DNA of 64,000 nucleotides. It comes from Aeromicrobium sp. Sec7.5. Its GTDB lineage: Bacteria > Actinomycetota > Actinomycetes > Propionibacteriales > Nocardioidaceae. The stretch lies in the NCBI RefSeq assembly GCF_036867135.1, contig NZ_JBAJIJ010000001.1, forward strand, positions 1 through 64,000, in the 5' to 3' direction. Below the pieces are notes generated by a model. That model was not told the DNA's origin. It saw only the letters and a program-made list of their open reading frames with translations, and made no database searches. The position numbers and the translations under genes were made by a program. Positions 31,520-39,748 of this stretch are shown piece by piece. The number at the start of each line of letters is the position of its first letter. Positions within the stretch are counted from its first letter, which is position 1.

Positions 31520-32629
31520 TCAGGGCCGCTGGGTGTAGCGGTTCAGGAAGGCCGCCATCTGCTCGCGCAGCACGGGCTGCTCCGGGCGGAAGGTCGGCAG
31601 ACCCTCGGGCGACGCGTACCCGGTCGTGATGCCGGTGGTGGCCAGCCAGGCGATGTGGCTCACGAACGTGTGGTCGAGGCCGACGTCGGCGAAGCCCTGC
31701 GTCGTCGGGACCGCGGGGGCCGGGTCGCCGGTGAGGCGCTGCAGGAAGGCCGCCATCTGCTCGCGCAGCACGGGCTGCTCCGGGCGGAAGCTCGCGGACC
31801 CGTCCTCGTCGACGTACCCCGTCGAGACGCCTGAGCGGGAGAGCCACACGATCTCGGCGTAGAAGGTGTGGGTCGTCGGAACATCGGTGAAGGGGGACTC
31901 CGCCGGCAGGTCCGTGACCGGTGGCTTGCCCATGAGGCGGTAGAGGAAGGCGGCCATCTGCTCGCGCAGGACCGGCTGCTGCGGACGGAACTCGACGTAC
32001 TGGTCCGGTCGCGTGTAGCCCGTCGTGATGCCCGTCGTGGAGAGCCACTCGATGTCCGCCGCGAACGTGTGGTCCTCGGTGACGTCGACGAAACCGCCCG
32101 GGCCCGGCACGGGGGTGTCCATGTCCTTGAAGTGGATGAAGCCCGAGGGCCACCCGCTGCCGTCACGCGTGATCTTGCGCCAGTGGAAGTCGCCACTCGC
32201 GCTGTCGTCGGAGACCCAGATCTCGTTCGCCGAGACGACCCTCTCGACGTACGAGACGTGTCCGGACACACCGCCCAGCCCCGCGTTGCTGTCCCACCAG
32301 GCGACCGCTCCGACCGCCGGGACACCGTCGGTGATGGCAGCGTTGTAGTGGCCCCATGTGTGCGCGTTGCCGCGTCCGACCCACGGCTTGGTGGGCGACA
32401 TCTTGTTGGTCGTGATCATCCGGTAGGCCACGTAGTTCGTGCAGTTGTGGCCGCCGTACTGCTGCCAGTACATCGTCGACGACACGGCGCTGTAGCCGTG
32501 GTCGGTGTACCCGGCCTGCGCGCACCCGACGTACCCCGTGCACAGTGTGGTGAGCCGTGCGGACGCCGGTGCTGCGACCATCAGGACGCCGAGCAGCGCC
32601 AAGGCGACGGCGCTGCGCAGGATCCTCAC
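31520..32629 (-). CDS. secreted CHAP-domain amidase with three SLH-like repeats
   Basis: A 369-residue secreted protein. The signal peptide is ILRSAVALALLGVLMVAAPASA. Residues about 40-180 form a CHAP-type Cys/His peptidase (NCTNYVAYRM with the nucleophile Cys; SGHVSYVERV with His). Three repeats of about 60 residues follow (FVDVTEDHTFAADIEWLSTT, then FTDVPTTHTFYAEIVWLSRS and FADVGLDHTFVSHIAWLATT). They resemble S-layer homology modules, each with LREQMAAFL, and may anchor it to the wall. It probably cleaves peptidoglycan cross-peptides. GTG 32629 is the start giving a proper signal. Confidence 0.88.
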   Translation of the reverse strand: MRILRSAVALALLGVLMVAAPASARLTTLCTGYVGCAQAGYTDHGYSAVSSTMYWQQYGGHNCTNYVAYRMITTNKMSPTKPWVGRGNAHTWGHYNAAITDGVPAVGAVAWWDSNAGLGGVSGHVSYVERVVSANEIWVSDDSASGDFHWRKITRDGSGWPSGFIHFKDMDTPVPGPGGFVDVTEDHTFAADIEWLSTTGITTGYTRPDQYVEFRPQQPVLREQMAAFLYRLMGKPPVTDLPAESPFTDVPTTHTFYAEIVWLSRSGVSTGYVDEDGSASFRPEQPVLREQMAAFLQRLTGDPAPAVPTTQGFADVGLDHTFVSHIAWLATTGITTGYASPEGLPTFRPEQPVLREQMAAFLNRYTQRP

Positions 32630-32654
32630 CGGGTCATTCTGCACGCCACGGGGC

Positions 32655-33227
32655 TCAGCGGCTGGTCGACCAGGATCGCAGCACGGCATCGAGCGCCTCG
32701 ACGACCCGTGGCCAGGAGTCGGCCGCGGGGGGAGCACTGTGGTCGAACGACCCCGCGGCCTCGAGGTCGAGGAACCCGTGGATCGTCGCGCCGAGCAGCC
32801 GTACGGCGTGCACGTGGTCGACCTCCGGCACGGCGTAGCCCCGCAGGATCGAGGCCGACAGCGCGGTGTGGCGGGGTCCCGCTCCGGCGAGTGCCTCCGC
32901 GCGGCGCAGGGGCCGGTGGCTGGCGGCGTACCGACCCGGGTGCGCGAACGCGTACGTCCGGAAGGCCTGGGCCCAGGCCGCGAGCGCGTCGCGGCCCGAT
33001 CGTCCGGCAACGGCGTCAGCGGCCCGCTCCGCCATCTCCGCCAGCGCCAGCTGCGTGACCCGGCTCAGCAGGTCGTCGGCGCCGTCGAGGTGGGCGTAGA
33101 CGCTGGCCGGCTTGACCCCGACGAGGCGGGCCACGGCGGACACCGTCACGCGGTCGAGGCCGTCGCGGTCGGCGAGGGTCGCCGCAGCGATCACGATCAG
33201 GTCGGGGGTCAGTCCAGCGCGCGGCAC
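32655..33227 (-). CDS. TetR family transcriptional regulator
   Basis: A 190-residue regulator. The N-terminal HTH is LDRVTVSAVARLVGVKPAS with VYAHLDGADDLLSRV following, and a WHG-like C-terminal ligand domain (FRTYAFAHPGRYAASH, LGATIHGFLDLEAAGSF) is present. The start is GTG 33227, 7 nt after TAGTTT (minus strand), so leaderless. Divergent from the FBP-domain gene with 54 bp between starts and a palindrome in the gap, which is likely its operator controlling both genes. Confidence 0.9.
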   Translation of the reverse strand: MPRAGLTPDLIVIAAATLADRDGLDRVTVSAVARLVGVKPASVYAHLDGADDLLSRVTQLALAEMAERAADAVAGRSGRDALAAWAQAFRTYAFAHPGRYAASHRPLRRAEALAGAGPRHTALSASILRGYAVPEVDHVHAVRLLGATIHGFLDLEAAGSFDHSAPPAADSWPRVVEALDAVLRSWSTSR

Positions 33228-33257
33228 GTCCGCTAAACTACAGCACTGGTCACTTTG

Positions 33258-33272
33258 CCTACAGGGTGTAGG
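33258..33272. promoter_or_regulatory. palindromic operator between divergent TetR and FBP genes
   Basis: CCTACA-GGG-TGTAGG, six perfect base pairs per arm. It overlaps the TAGGTT -10 (33269-33274) of the rightward gene and lies in the -35 region of the leftward regulator, whose -10 is TAGTTT (33240-33235). Confidence 0.65.
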
Positions 33273-33281
33273 TTTGGGCTC

Positions 33282-33776
33282 ATGAACCTGATCGACCCCA
33301 CGGCCGTCCGTCGCGCGTTCGTGAACTCCTCCCGGAGCCGCGCAGCGGCCGTCACCTTCCCGAAGCCGTGGCCGCCGGCGGATCCCGACGAGCGTGACTT
33401 CCTCGCCTGGGTCGATCCCAAGGCGCCGCTGCGGGCGTACCTCGTGGCCGGAGCGCCGATCGCCGACGAGCTCGTCGCGATCGAGCTGCGCCTCGGTGAG
33501 TCCACGGGCCCCCGGCGCAGCAGCCACTGCGACTGGTGCCACACGCAGGACGCCGACGGCGGATCGCGACTCGTCGTGGCCCCGCGGGCCGGCGCCCGCG
33601 GGCGCTCGGGTGACAGCGTGGGCGTGTACGTGTGCGCGGACTTCGGGTGCTCGCGGCGAGCCCGGCGCCCGCTGCTCGCGCACCAGCGCTCCGTCACCGG
33701 TGCACCCGACCTGCGTGTCGAGGAGCTCCGCAGCCATGTCGCGGCATTCGTGGAACGGGTGCTCGATCCCGGTTGA
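33282..33776 (+). CDS. FBP domain protein (FusB/EF-G-binding zinc finger type)
   Basis: A 164-residue protein. The C-terminal treble-clef zinc finger is visible as HCDWCHT and VCADFGCSRR. It is preceded by the helical FBP region starting AFVNSSRSRAAAVTFP, as in actinobacterial FBP domain proteins related to FusB, which binds elongation factor G. Residues MNLIDPTAVRRAF begin the family. ATG 33282 is 7 nt after TAGGTT (leaderless). A role in ribosome/EF-G rescue is by family only. Controlled probably by the divergent TetR protein. Confidence 0.86.
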   Translation: MNLIDPTAVRRAFVNSSRSRAAAVTFPKPWPPADPDERDFLAWVDPKAPLRAYLVAGAPIADELVAIELRLGESTGPRRSSHCDWCHTQDADGGSRLVVAPRAGARGRSGDSVGVYVCADFGCSRRARRPLLAHQRSVTGAPDLRVEELRSHVAAFVERVLDPG

Positions 33777-33785
33777 GTCCGTCCG

Positions 33786-34328
33786 TCAGCCGGCCGCGCG
33801 CAGCACGAGCTCCACGTGGGCCCGGCCCCAGGGCGCGGTGAACGGCCCCGTGCGCAGGAGCCAGCGATGGAAGATCGGTCCGAGCAGGAGCTCGGTCACC
33901 TGCTCGGGATCGGCGACGCCAGCGCGACGGAACCGGTCGGCGATCGCGGCGGTCTGCGGCCCCAGCAGGCGGTGCTGCAGCTCGGCCGACAGGTCCGGGT
34001 ACGCCTGCAGGCGGATCAGCACGTCGCGCATGAGCGCGTCCGCACCCGGGTCCGTCAGCTCGGCGACGATGCCGGCCACGAGATCACGCAGGTCCTGGGC
34101 GAGGTCGCCCGAGTCCGGCACATCGACTCGTCCGTCGTGGCTCGCCGAGGCCGCGAGCAGCGCGTCGAACAGGATGTGCACCGGGGACGACCAGCTCCGG
34201 TAGAGGGTCTGCTTGCCGGTCCCGGCCGCGGCGGCAAGGCCCTCCATCGTGAGCCCGTCGACCCCGACCTCGTGGGCGAGCTCGAGCACCGCGCGGTGCA
34301 CTCGCACCACGGTGCTGGCCCGAGCCAT
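33786..34328 (-). CDS. TetR family transcriptional regulator
   Basis: A 180-residue regulator with HTH VDGLTMEGLAAAAGTGKQ and TLYRSWSSPVHILFD, and a C-terminal TetR_C-like domain (LQHRLLGPQTAAIADRFRRA). Its ATG at 34328 overlaps the stop of the SDR gene (34328-34330), so the two are one operon read leftwards. A perfect palindrome (35185-35207) in the operon promoter is the obvious candidate operator, making this an autoregulated SDR-repressor unit. Confidence 0.9.
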   Translation of the reverse strand: MARASTVVRVHRAVLELAHEVGVDGLTMEGLAAAAGTGKQTLYRSWSSPVHILFDALLAASASHDGRVDVPDSGDLAQDLRDLVAGIVAELTDPGADALMRDVLIRLQAYPDLSAELQHRLLGPQTAAIADRFRRAGVADPEQVTELLLGPIFHRWLLRTGPFTAPWGRAHVELVLRAAG

Positions 34329-35167
34329 CAGGCGCCCTGGCCGGAGCGTTCGGCGTCGGCGAAGCGCGGGTCGCGGCGGTAGTCGTCGAGCCGCGCCTGC
34401 AGCGCAGCGGCCACCATCGCGGGGGCGTCGTCACCCAGCAGGACCCTGAGCCGCTCGTCGGCCGGATCCGTCGCGTGCTCGACGATCGCTACCGCCACGT
34501 CGGCCGGCGCGGTGCCTCCACCGGTGCCCTCGGCCGCCCAGGGGACGGCGGCGGTGCCGAACTGCCGCTCGCGCAACCCGTCGTACACCGCGAGGGGATG
34601 CGCGAATTGCATGCTGCCCGTGCCCCAGGCCGTGTCGATGCCGCCGGGCTCCACGATGCTGACGCGCACGCCGTGCTCCGCGACCTCACCGGCGAGCGCC
34701 TCCGCCAAGCCCTCGAGCGCCCACTTCGAGGCGTTGTAGAGGCCGAGCAGCGGCATCGTGCCGACCGCGCCGACGGTCGAGACGAAGATCAGCCGCCCGG
34801 ACCCGGTGGCCCGCAGGTGCGGCAGTGCTGCCCGCGCGACCCGGGCGGCGCCGAGCAGGTTCGAGTCGAGGATGCGGAGAAGATCGCCATCGGTGCTCTC
34901 CTCGACCGCGCCGACGAATCCGTAGCCGGCGTTGTTGACGACGACGTCGAGCCGGCCGTGCTCACGCATGATCTGCTCGCCCGTCGCCCGGACCGCCGCG
35001 ACGTCGGTGACGTCGAGCGCCATCGGCACGATGCCGGCGCCCGAGGGGAGGTCCGCCAGCACGCGGCCCGTCGCCACCGCGACATCACCCCGGGCCGCGA
35101 CGACCTCCGCTAGTGCGCGACCCAGGCCCCGCGAGGCCCCCGTGATCCACCAGACCGAAGAACTCAT
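34328..35167 (-). CDS. short-chain dehydrogenase/reductase
   Basis: A 279-residue classical SDR. WWITGASRGLGRALAEVV is the TGxxxGxG cofactor loop, NNAGYG the NNAG motif, and FVSTVGAVGTMPLLGLYNASK the catalytic Ser..YxxxK. VSIVEPGGIDTAW follows. The substrate is unknown. ATG 35167 is 7 nt after TATCCT (leaderless). First gene of an operon with a TetR regulator that it overlaps by one base. Confidence 0.92.
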   Translation of the reverse strand: MSSSVWWITGASRGLGRALAEVVAARGDVAVATGRVLADLPSGAGIVPMALDVTDVAAVRATGEQIMREHGRLDVVVNNAGYGFVGAVEESTDGDLLRILDSNLLGAARVARAALPHLRATGSGRLIFVSTVGAVGTMPLLGLYNASKWALEGLAEALAGEVAEHGVRVSIVEPGGIDTAWGTGSMQFAHPLAVYDGLRERQFGTAAVPWAAEGTGGGTAPADVAVAIVEHATDPADERLRVLLGDDAPAMVAAALQARLDDYRRDPRFADAERSGQGA

Positions 35168-35184
35168 GAGTCCGAGGATACCCG

Positions 35185-35207
35185 AAACGAGACGCTGCGT
35201 CTCGTTT
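35185..35207 (-). promoter_or_regulatory. perfect palindromic operator of the SDR-TetR operon
   Basis: AAACGAGACG-CTG-CGTCTCGTTT: ten-base arms without mismatch. It lies directly upstream of the TATCCT -10 (35180-35175) on the minus strand and covers the -10/-35 spacer. Confidence 0.8.
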
Positions 35208-35215
35208 GTCTCAGC

Positions 35216-35476
35216 TCAGGCGGCGGCGACGATGCAGCGCGGGTCCTCGCGCGTCATCCGCCATCCCACGCGCACCATGACGACCGTGTCGGTCACGAGC
35301 AGCCAGTGAGCCGCAGCGCGGAGGTTGGCACGCGTCATGGCCATGGCCACGCTCCCCGCCACGGTGAGGAACTCGACGTTGAGCAGCGCGATCGCGCCGG
35401 GGTCGACCGCCACCAGCGAGGACACGATGACCACGCCGATGACCAGACTCGTCAGGTACGCGGGATGGCGACTCAT
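35216..35476 (-). CDS. small membrane protein of unknown function
   Basis: An 86-residue protein with two predicted helices, YLTSLVIGVVIVSSLVAV and ALLNVEFLTVAGSVAMAM, and a third weaker one (AHWLLVTDTVVMV). I do not recognise a family. It follows dnaB by 66 bp on the same strand and ends 49 bp before the SDR gene begins, so it may be read through from dnaB. Codon usage is like its neighbours. Confidence 0.65.
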   Translation of the reverse strand: MSRHPAYLTSLVIGVVIVSSLVAVDPGAIALLNVEFLTVAGSVAMAMTRANLRAAAHWLLVTDTVVMVRVGWRMTREDPRCIVAAA

Positions 35477-35542
35477 GCGAGCGAGATTAGTCGGCGGCGG
35501 TGACGGGTGCCAGCGCCCGGCCGACCGTTGGCCGGCGGCGGC

Positions 35543-36961
35543 TCAGAAGAAGTCGCCGGCCGCGGCGGCGCCGGCGGCGGCCTCGTTGCCGACGTCGCGG
35601 GCCATCGGCGTGAAGCGCGAGTAGTGGCCCTGGAACGTGACCGCGACCTTGACGCCCGCCGGGCCCGAGCGGTTCTTGGCCAGGATGATGTCGGCCTCGC
35701 CCGGGCGCTCGGACTCGCCGCCACCTTGCATGTCGGGGCGGTGCAGCAGCATGACCATGTCGGCGTCCTGCTCGATCGAGCCGGACTCACGCAGGTCGGA
35801 CAGCTGCGGGGTCTTGTCGGTGCGCTGCTCCGAGCCACGGTTCAGCTGGCTGATCGCGATGATGGGGACCTCGAGCTCCTTGGCCAGCAGCTTCATCTGG
35901 CGGCTGAACTCCGAGACCTCGACCTGACGGTTCTCGACGCGCTTGCCGGAGGTCATGAGCTGCAGGTAGTCGATGACGACCAGCCCGAGGCCATGCTCCT
36001 TCTGGATGCGGCGGGCCTTCGAGCGGATCTCGGGCATCGTCATGTTGGGGGAGTCGTCGATCACGATCGGCGCGCTCATGACCCGGGGCATCGTGCGGCT
36101 GATCGCGTCCCAGTCGAACTTGTTGACCGAGCCGCCGCGCATGTGGGAGATGCTGACCTTGGCCTCGGCCGAGAGCAGGCGCATCGCGATCTCGGCGGCC
36201 GTCATCTCGAGCGAGAAGATGGCGCTGGGGGTGTCGCCCTTGATGGAGGCCGCGCGCACGAAGTCGAGGCCGATCGTGGACTTGCCCACACCGGGACGGG
36301 CCGCGACCACGACCATCTGGCCGGGCCGGAAGCCGGTCGTGTACGCGTCGAGCTCGGGGAAGCCGGACTCGACGCCGGCCATCTCGCCGTCGCGGCTCGC
36401 GATGTCCTCGATCTCCTGGATGGCCTGCGGCATGAGGTCGGCCATCGACCGGTAGTCGTCGGCCCCCTTGGCGCCGTCGACGTCGAGCACGGCGGCCTGC
36501 GCCTGGTCGACCAGGTCGGCGACCTCGCCGGTCTGGTCGTAGCCGATCTGCTGGATGCGCGTGCCGACCTCGACGAGGCGGCGCAGCACGGCCTTCTCGC
36601 GGACGATGGCCGCGTAGTAGTTGACGCTGGCCGCCGTGGGGACGCCGGCCACGAGCGTGTGGAGGTACGGGGCTCCGCCGACCCGGGCGAGGTCACCCCG
36701 ACGCTGCAGCTCGGCGGCGACCGTGATGGCGTCGGCCGGCTCGCCGCGACCGTGAAGGTCGACGACGACGTCGAAGATCTGCTCGTGCGACGGCCGGTAG
36801 AAGTCGCGCGCCTGGAGCACGTCCATCGCCGGGTCGACCGCGTTGCGCGACAGCAGCATGGCGCCGAGGACGCTCTGCTCGGCGGCGACGTCCTGCGGCG
36901 GGACGCGCCCGCCCGCGGTCTCCTCGTCGGCACCGGAGGGGTAGAGATCGGACACGCTCAT
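35543..36961 (-). CDS. dnaB: replicative DNA helicase
   Basis: A 472-residue hexameric helicase that unwinds the fork. The N-terminal DnaG-interacting domain runs from about residue 20 (VPPQDVAAEQSVLGAMLLS). The RecA-like domain has Walker A ARPGVGKST (about 222-230), FSLEMTAAEIAMRLLSAEAK, Walker B LVVIDYLQLM and AISQLNRGSE. The C-terminus QADMVMLLHRPD is typical. The length shows no intein, unlike several mycobacterial dnaB genes. ATG 36961 follows AGGAAGG. It has its own upstream region, separated from rplI by a lipoprotein gene, unlike in mycobacteria, where they are nearer. Confidence 0.97.
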   Translation of the reverse strand: MSVSDLYPSGADEETAGGRVPPQDVAAEQSVLGAMLLSRNAVDPAMDVLQARDFYRPSHEQIFDVVVDLHGRGEPADAITVAAELQRRGDLARVGGAPYLHTLVAGVPTAASVNYYAAIVREKAVLRRLVEVGTRIQQIGYDQTGEVADLVDQAQAAVLDVDGAKGADDYRSMADLMPQAIQEIEDIASRDGEMAGVESGFPELDAYTTGFRPGQMVVVAARPGVGKSTIGLDFVRAASIKGDTPSAIFSLEMTAAEIAMRLLSAEAKVSISHMRGGSVNKFDWDAISRTMPRVMSAPIVIDDSPNMTMPEIRSKARRIQKEHGLGLVVIDYLQLMTSGKRVENRQVEVSEFSRQMKLLAKELEVPIIAISQLNRGSEQRTDKTPQLSDLRESGSIEQDADMVMLLHRPDMQGGGESERPGEADIILAKNRSGPAGVKVAVTFQGHYSRFTPMARDVGNEAAAGAAAAGDFF

Positions 36962-37078
36962 GCCGCCACGTCCTTCCTCGCCGTCGCCCAGTCGCTCCAT
37001 CGGAGCCTAGGTGCCGTCACGGACAGAACCGACCGACACGAGCGCCCACACTAGGTGGACGAGGCCGTGCCGGTCGAC

Positions 37079-37253
37079 TTGTCCGGACAATTCCCGGGCG
37101 CGCCGTCCACAGCCCTTGTGGACAAGTGTGGAAAACCTGTGCAACACGCCGCGCGCTGTGTGCACATGTCGTGGACAACGTGTGGACAACTTTGGCTTGT
37201 GACGCAGCACACGTGCCCTGACCTGCGCAAACGTTGTGCACCGGTGTGGATCG
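37079..37253 (-). promoter_or_regulatory. cluster of DnaA-box-like sites upstream of dnaB
   Basis: TGTGGACAA (complement TTGTCCACA, the form favoured by GC-rich actinobacteria) occurs at 37117-37125 and 37181-37189. One-mismatch relatives are at 37127 (TGTGGAAAA), 37159 (TGTGCACAT), 37170 (CGTGGACAA) and 37234 (TTGTGCACC), and weaker TTGTCCGGA is at 37079. The 387-bp gap between dnaB and the next gene has no supported coding sequence. Confidence 0.65.
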
Positions 37254-37348
37254 AAGAAAGTTGACGGTGGATGACCGTCCACCGCTGCCTGTGGGTAGAC
37301 ATGTCGACACGACACGCCGACGCAGCGTCGCAGGCCCGAGGCCGAGCG

Positions 37349-38971
37349 TCAGGCGAGGAATCCGACCGTGGTCCAGTCGGTCGAGCCGAACCGCCGTGCC
37401 ACGAGGTTCACGACGTCCTCGCCCACCGCCAGGACGTACGGCTCGACTACCAGCGGGATCAGCACGTACGTGGCGAGGACGGCGGAGTCGAAGGCCGCCG
37501 CGGCCGCCGCGAACGCGGCCGGGTCAGTGGCCTGGAGGAGCCCGGCGGCAGCCTGGGCGACCGCGGGATCGGCGAGACCCGTGAAGTTCATCGGGCCGTC
37601 GACCGGTTGCACCCGGGCGACGGTGTCGGTGGTGTCGAACGGGTCGGTCGACCACAGGAACGTCACGAGGTCGAAATCGAGCGGCACCACGACCTCGCTG
37701 AAGAAGGTGTCGGCCGCGCGGGGCTCGACCGTGACCTTGATGCCGACGTCGGCCAGGTCATCCTGGATGGCCTCGGCGCGCGTGGCGACCGCCTCGTTGC
37801 CCTGGGGCACTGCGAGTCGCAGCGTCAACGGCGCACCGTCGGGACCCGTCCACCCGTCGCCCGCCGGCGCGTACCCGGCCGACCCGATCAGGGCGCGGGC
37901 CTGCTCCGGATCGCGCTTCAGGGCGTCGCTGACGGTGTCGACGTGCCCCTCCTGGCCCGGGACGGTGACGTAGCTGCCGGCGAGCTGCGCGTCGGGACTC
38001 GTGACCTCGACCAGGTCCTGGCGGTCCAGTGCGAGGGCGACGGCCTGACGCACGGCCGGCGACGTGAGCGGGCCGCGGGCCGCGTTCAGGGTGAGATTGC
38101 TCCACTCGTGGCCCGGCGAGGTGGAGACGACACCGTCGTCGACCGCCTCGGCGCCGGCCGGCACCAGCTCGATCGCGTCGAGCTCGCCCGCGGCGTAGGC
38201 GTCGGCCTGCGACTGGGGGCCGAGGGCCCGGTACTCGATCGCGTCGAGGGCCGGGGTGTCGCCCCACCACTGCGGATTGCGCTCCAGGCGCACGACCGCG
38301 GCGTCACGATCGATGTCGGCCACGACGAACGGTCCGTTGCTGGGCGGTGCGACGTCCGCGAAGGCGTTGTACGACTCCGCAGCGGTGGCCTCGGCCGGGA
38401 GACCTGGGTAGATCAGGGCGGGCCAGTCGGACGTGGGGCGGGTGAACTGCACCGTGTACGACCACTGGTCGGCGCCGGGCACCACGGCGGCGACGACCGA
38501 CCACCGGTCGAGGTCGGCCACCGCCTGGCCGCCGATCGCGAGCTGCGCCGCGACGAAGGCCTGCATGTCGGTGACCTCGATCGGCGAGCCGTCGGACCAG
38601 ACCGCCTCGGGGTTGAGGGAGACGTTGACCGCGAACGGCTCGGCGGAGGCGATCTCGACCGAGGTGGCGTACCGCTCGTCGACGCTCCAGCTGCCGTCGT
38701 CGGCGATCTTGACGGCGCTACCCCGCGTGGGCTCGAGCACGGTCACCGCGGTGTCGCCGACCGGAGCGGCCCACGGGTTGAACGTCGAGGGCATCGCGTC
38801 GACGGCGAGCTGCAGGGTGCCGCCGTCGCGCACGTCGGCGCGATCGACCTCGAGCGTGTCGGGATCGGACCCACAGGCGGCCAGCGCGAGCAGGGCGACG
38901 AGCAGCAGCACGACGGCACGGCGACACGCCCCGGCTGACAGGTGTCGGCCGGGGCGTGACGTCGTGTTCAC
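37349..38971 (-). CDS. ABC transporter substrate-binding lipoprotein, family 5 (peptide/nickel type)
   Basis: A 540-residue exported protein. The lipoprotein signal ends LVALLALAACGSDP (Cys about 30). Family 5 blocks include GGTLQLAVDAMPSTFNPWAA, NPQWWGDTPALDAIEYRALG, and VRQAVALALDRQDLVE. The C-terminal lobe ends VARRFGSTDWTTVGFLA. It would capture peptides or another small ligand outside the membrane; no permease or ATPase gene is adjacent, so it is an orphan here. GTG 38971 is 16 bp after the rplI stop. A strong hairpin lies inside its first codons. Confidence 0.88.
   Translation of the reverse strand: MNTTSRPGRHLSAGACRRAVVLLLVALLALAACGSDPDTLEVDRADVRDGGTLQLAVDAMPSTFNPWAAPVGDTAVTVLEPTRGSAVKIADDGSWSVDERYATSVEIASAEPFAVNVSLNPEAVWSDGSPIEVTDMQAFVAAQLAIGGQAVADLDRWSVVAAVVPGADQWSYTVQFTRPTSDWPALIYPGLPAEATAAESYNAFADVAPPSNGPFVVADIDRDAAVVRLERNPQWWGDTPALDAIEYRALGPQSQADAYAAGELDAIELVPAGAEAVDDGVVSTSPGHEWSNLTLNAARGPLTSPAVRQAVALALDRQDLVEVTSPDAQLAGSYVTVPGQEGHVDTVSDALKRDPEQARALIGSAGYAPAGDGWTGPDGAPLTLRLAVPQGNEAVATRAEAIQDDLADVGIKVTVEPRAADTFFSEVVVPLDFDLVTFLWSTDPFDTTDTVARVQPVDGPMNFTGLADPAVAQAAAGLLQATDPAAFAAAAAAFDSAVLATYVLIPLVVEPYVLAVGEDVVNLVARRFGSTDWTTVGFLA
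38925..38958 (-). terminator. hairpin after rplI, inside the start of the SBP gene
   Basis: CACGCCCCGGC (38925-38935) pairs perfectly with GCCGGGGCGTG (38948-38958), loop 12 nt. Read on the minus strand it lies about 30 nt past the rplI stop but within codons 5-16 of the next gene, so it may attenuate rather than fully stop transcription. Confidence 0.6.
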
Positions 38972-38987
38972 CGTGCTGATGGGCGAG

Positions 38988-39434
38988 CTACTTGGAGGCG
39001 ACCACGTTGAGCTTGACCGTGGCAGCGACCTCGGGGTGCAGACGCACCGCGACGGTGTGGGCTCCCAGCGCCTTGATCGGGTTACCGATCTCGATGCGAC
39101 GCTTGTCGACCGCACCGGCCTGGTCGGCGATGGCCGAGGCGATGTCGGCGACGGTGACGGCGCCGAACAGGCGTCCGCTCTCGCCGGCGCGGACGGGCAC
39201 GTTGATGGTGCCGCCCTCGAGGCGACCCTTCAGCGCGCGAGCGTCGTCGAGGTCGTGGATGGCCCGGGCATCGCGACCGGCCTTGATGGACTCGACCTGA
39301 CGGGCCGCGCCCTTGCTCCAGCGGATCGCGAAGTTGCGCGGCAGCAGGAAGTTACGGCCGTAGCCGTCCTTGACCTCGACGATGTCGCCGGGTCCACCGA
39401 GGTTCGTGACCTCGTGCGTGAGGATGAGCTTCAT
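38988..39434 (-). CDS. rplI: ribosomal protein bL9
   Basis: A 148-residue large-subunit protein that binds 23S rRNA. The N-terminal RNA-binding domain reads [20 protein letters not shown] and [16 protein letters not shown], followed by the long connecting helix ([20 protein letters not shown]) and the C-terminal domain ending VKLNVVASK. Full length. Last ribosomal gene of the operon rpsF-ssb-rpsR-rplI, 18 bp after rpsR. A hairpin follows. Confidence 0.98.
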   Translation of the reverse strand: MKLILTHEVTNLGGPGDIVEVKDGYGRNFLLPRNFAIRWSKGAARQVESIKAGRDARAIHDLDDARALKGRLEGGTINVPVRAGESGRLFGAVTVADIASAIADQAGAVDKRRIEIGNPIKALGAHTVAVRLHPEVAATVKLNVVASK

Positions 39435-39452
39435 GAGTCAGTTCTCCTTCGC

Positions 39453-39689
39453 TCAGCGGCCGCTGGCGGTGTAGGGCAGCAGCGCCATCTCACGCGCGTT
39501 CTTGATCGCCTTGGCGATCTGACGCTGCTCCTGGACGGACACGCCGGTGACGCGACGAGCGCGGATCTTGCCGCGGTCGGAGATGAACTTGCGCAGCAGC
39601 GGGGTGTCCTTGTAGTCGATCGTGGTGACGTTGGCGGCCTTGAGCGGGTTGCTCTTCTTCTTCGGCGCGCGGATGACGGGCTTAGCCAT
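39453..39689 (-). CDS. rpsR: ribosomal protein bS18
   Basis: A 78-residue small-subunit protein that pairs with bS6 on 16S rRNA. The conserved end [22 protein letters not shown] (described in two parts: [14 protein letters not shown] and IRARRVTG) and [19 protein letters not shown] are present. There is no CxxC zinc motif, so this is the zinc-independent form. ATG 39689. It lies between ssb and rplI in the same direction. Confidence 0.97.
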   Translation of the reverse strand: MAKPVIRAPKKKSNPLKAANVTTIDYKDTPLLRKFISDRGKIRARRVTGVSVQEQRQIAKAIKNAREMALLPYTASGR

Positions 39690-39748
39690 GATGCTCCTGA
39701 ATTTCTTGCTGAAAGTGTGTTCGAGGTGAGGCTGATCAGTCGGACTGA

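Noticed and set aside
35543-36961. Intein in dnaB
   Set aside because: The gene is of normal intein-free length and its Walker A region is uninterrupted.
37079-37253. The chromosomal origin oriC itself
   Set aside because: dnaA and dnaN are not adjacent, no AT-rich unwinding region is evident and the boxes are few. Gene order places the origin outside the window.
37011-37315. Several small open frames between dnaB and the substrate-binding protein
   Set aside because: They overlap each other on both strands, lack ribosome sites and coincide with the DnaA-box cluster.
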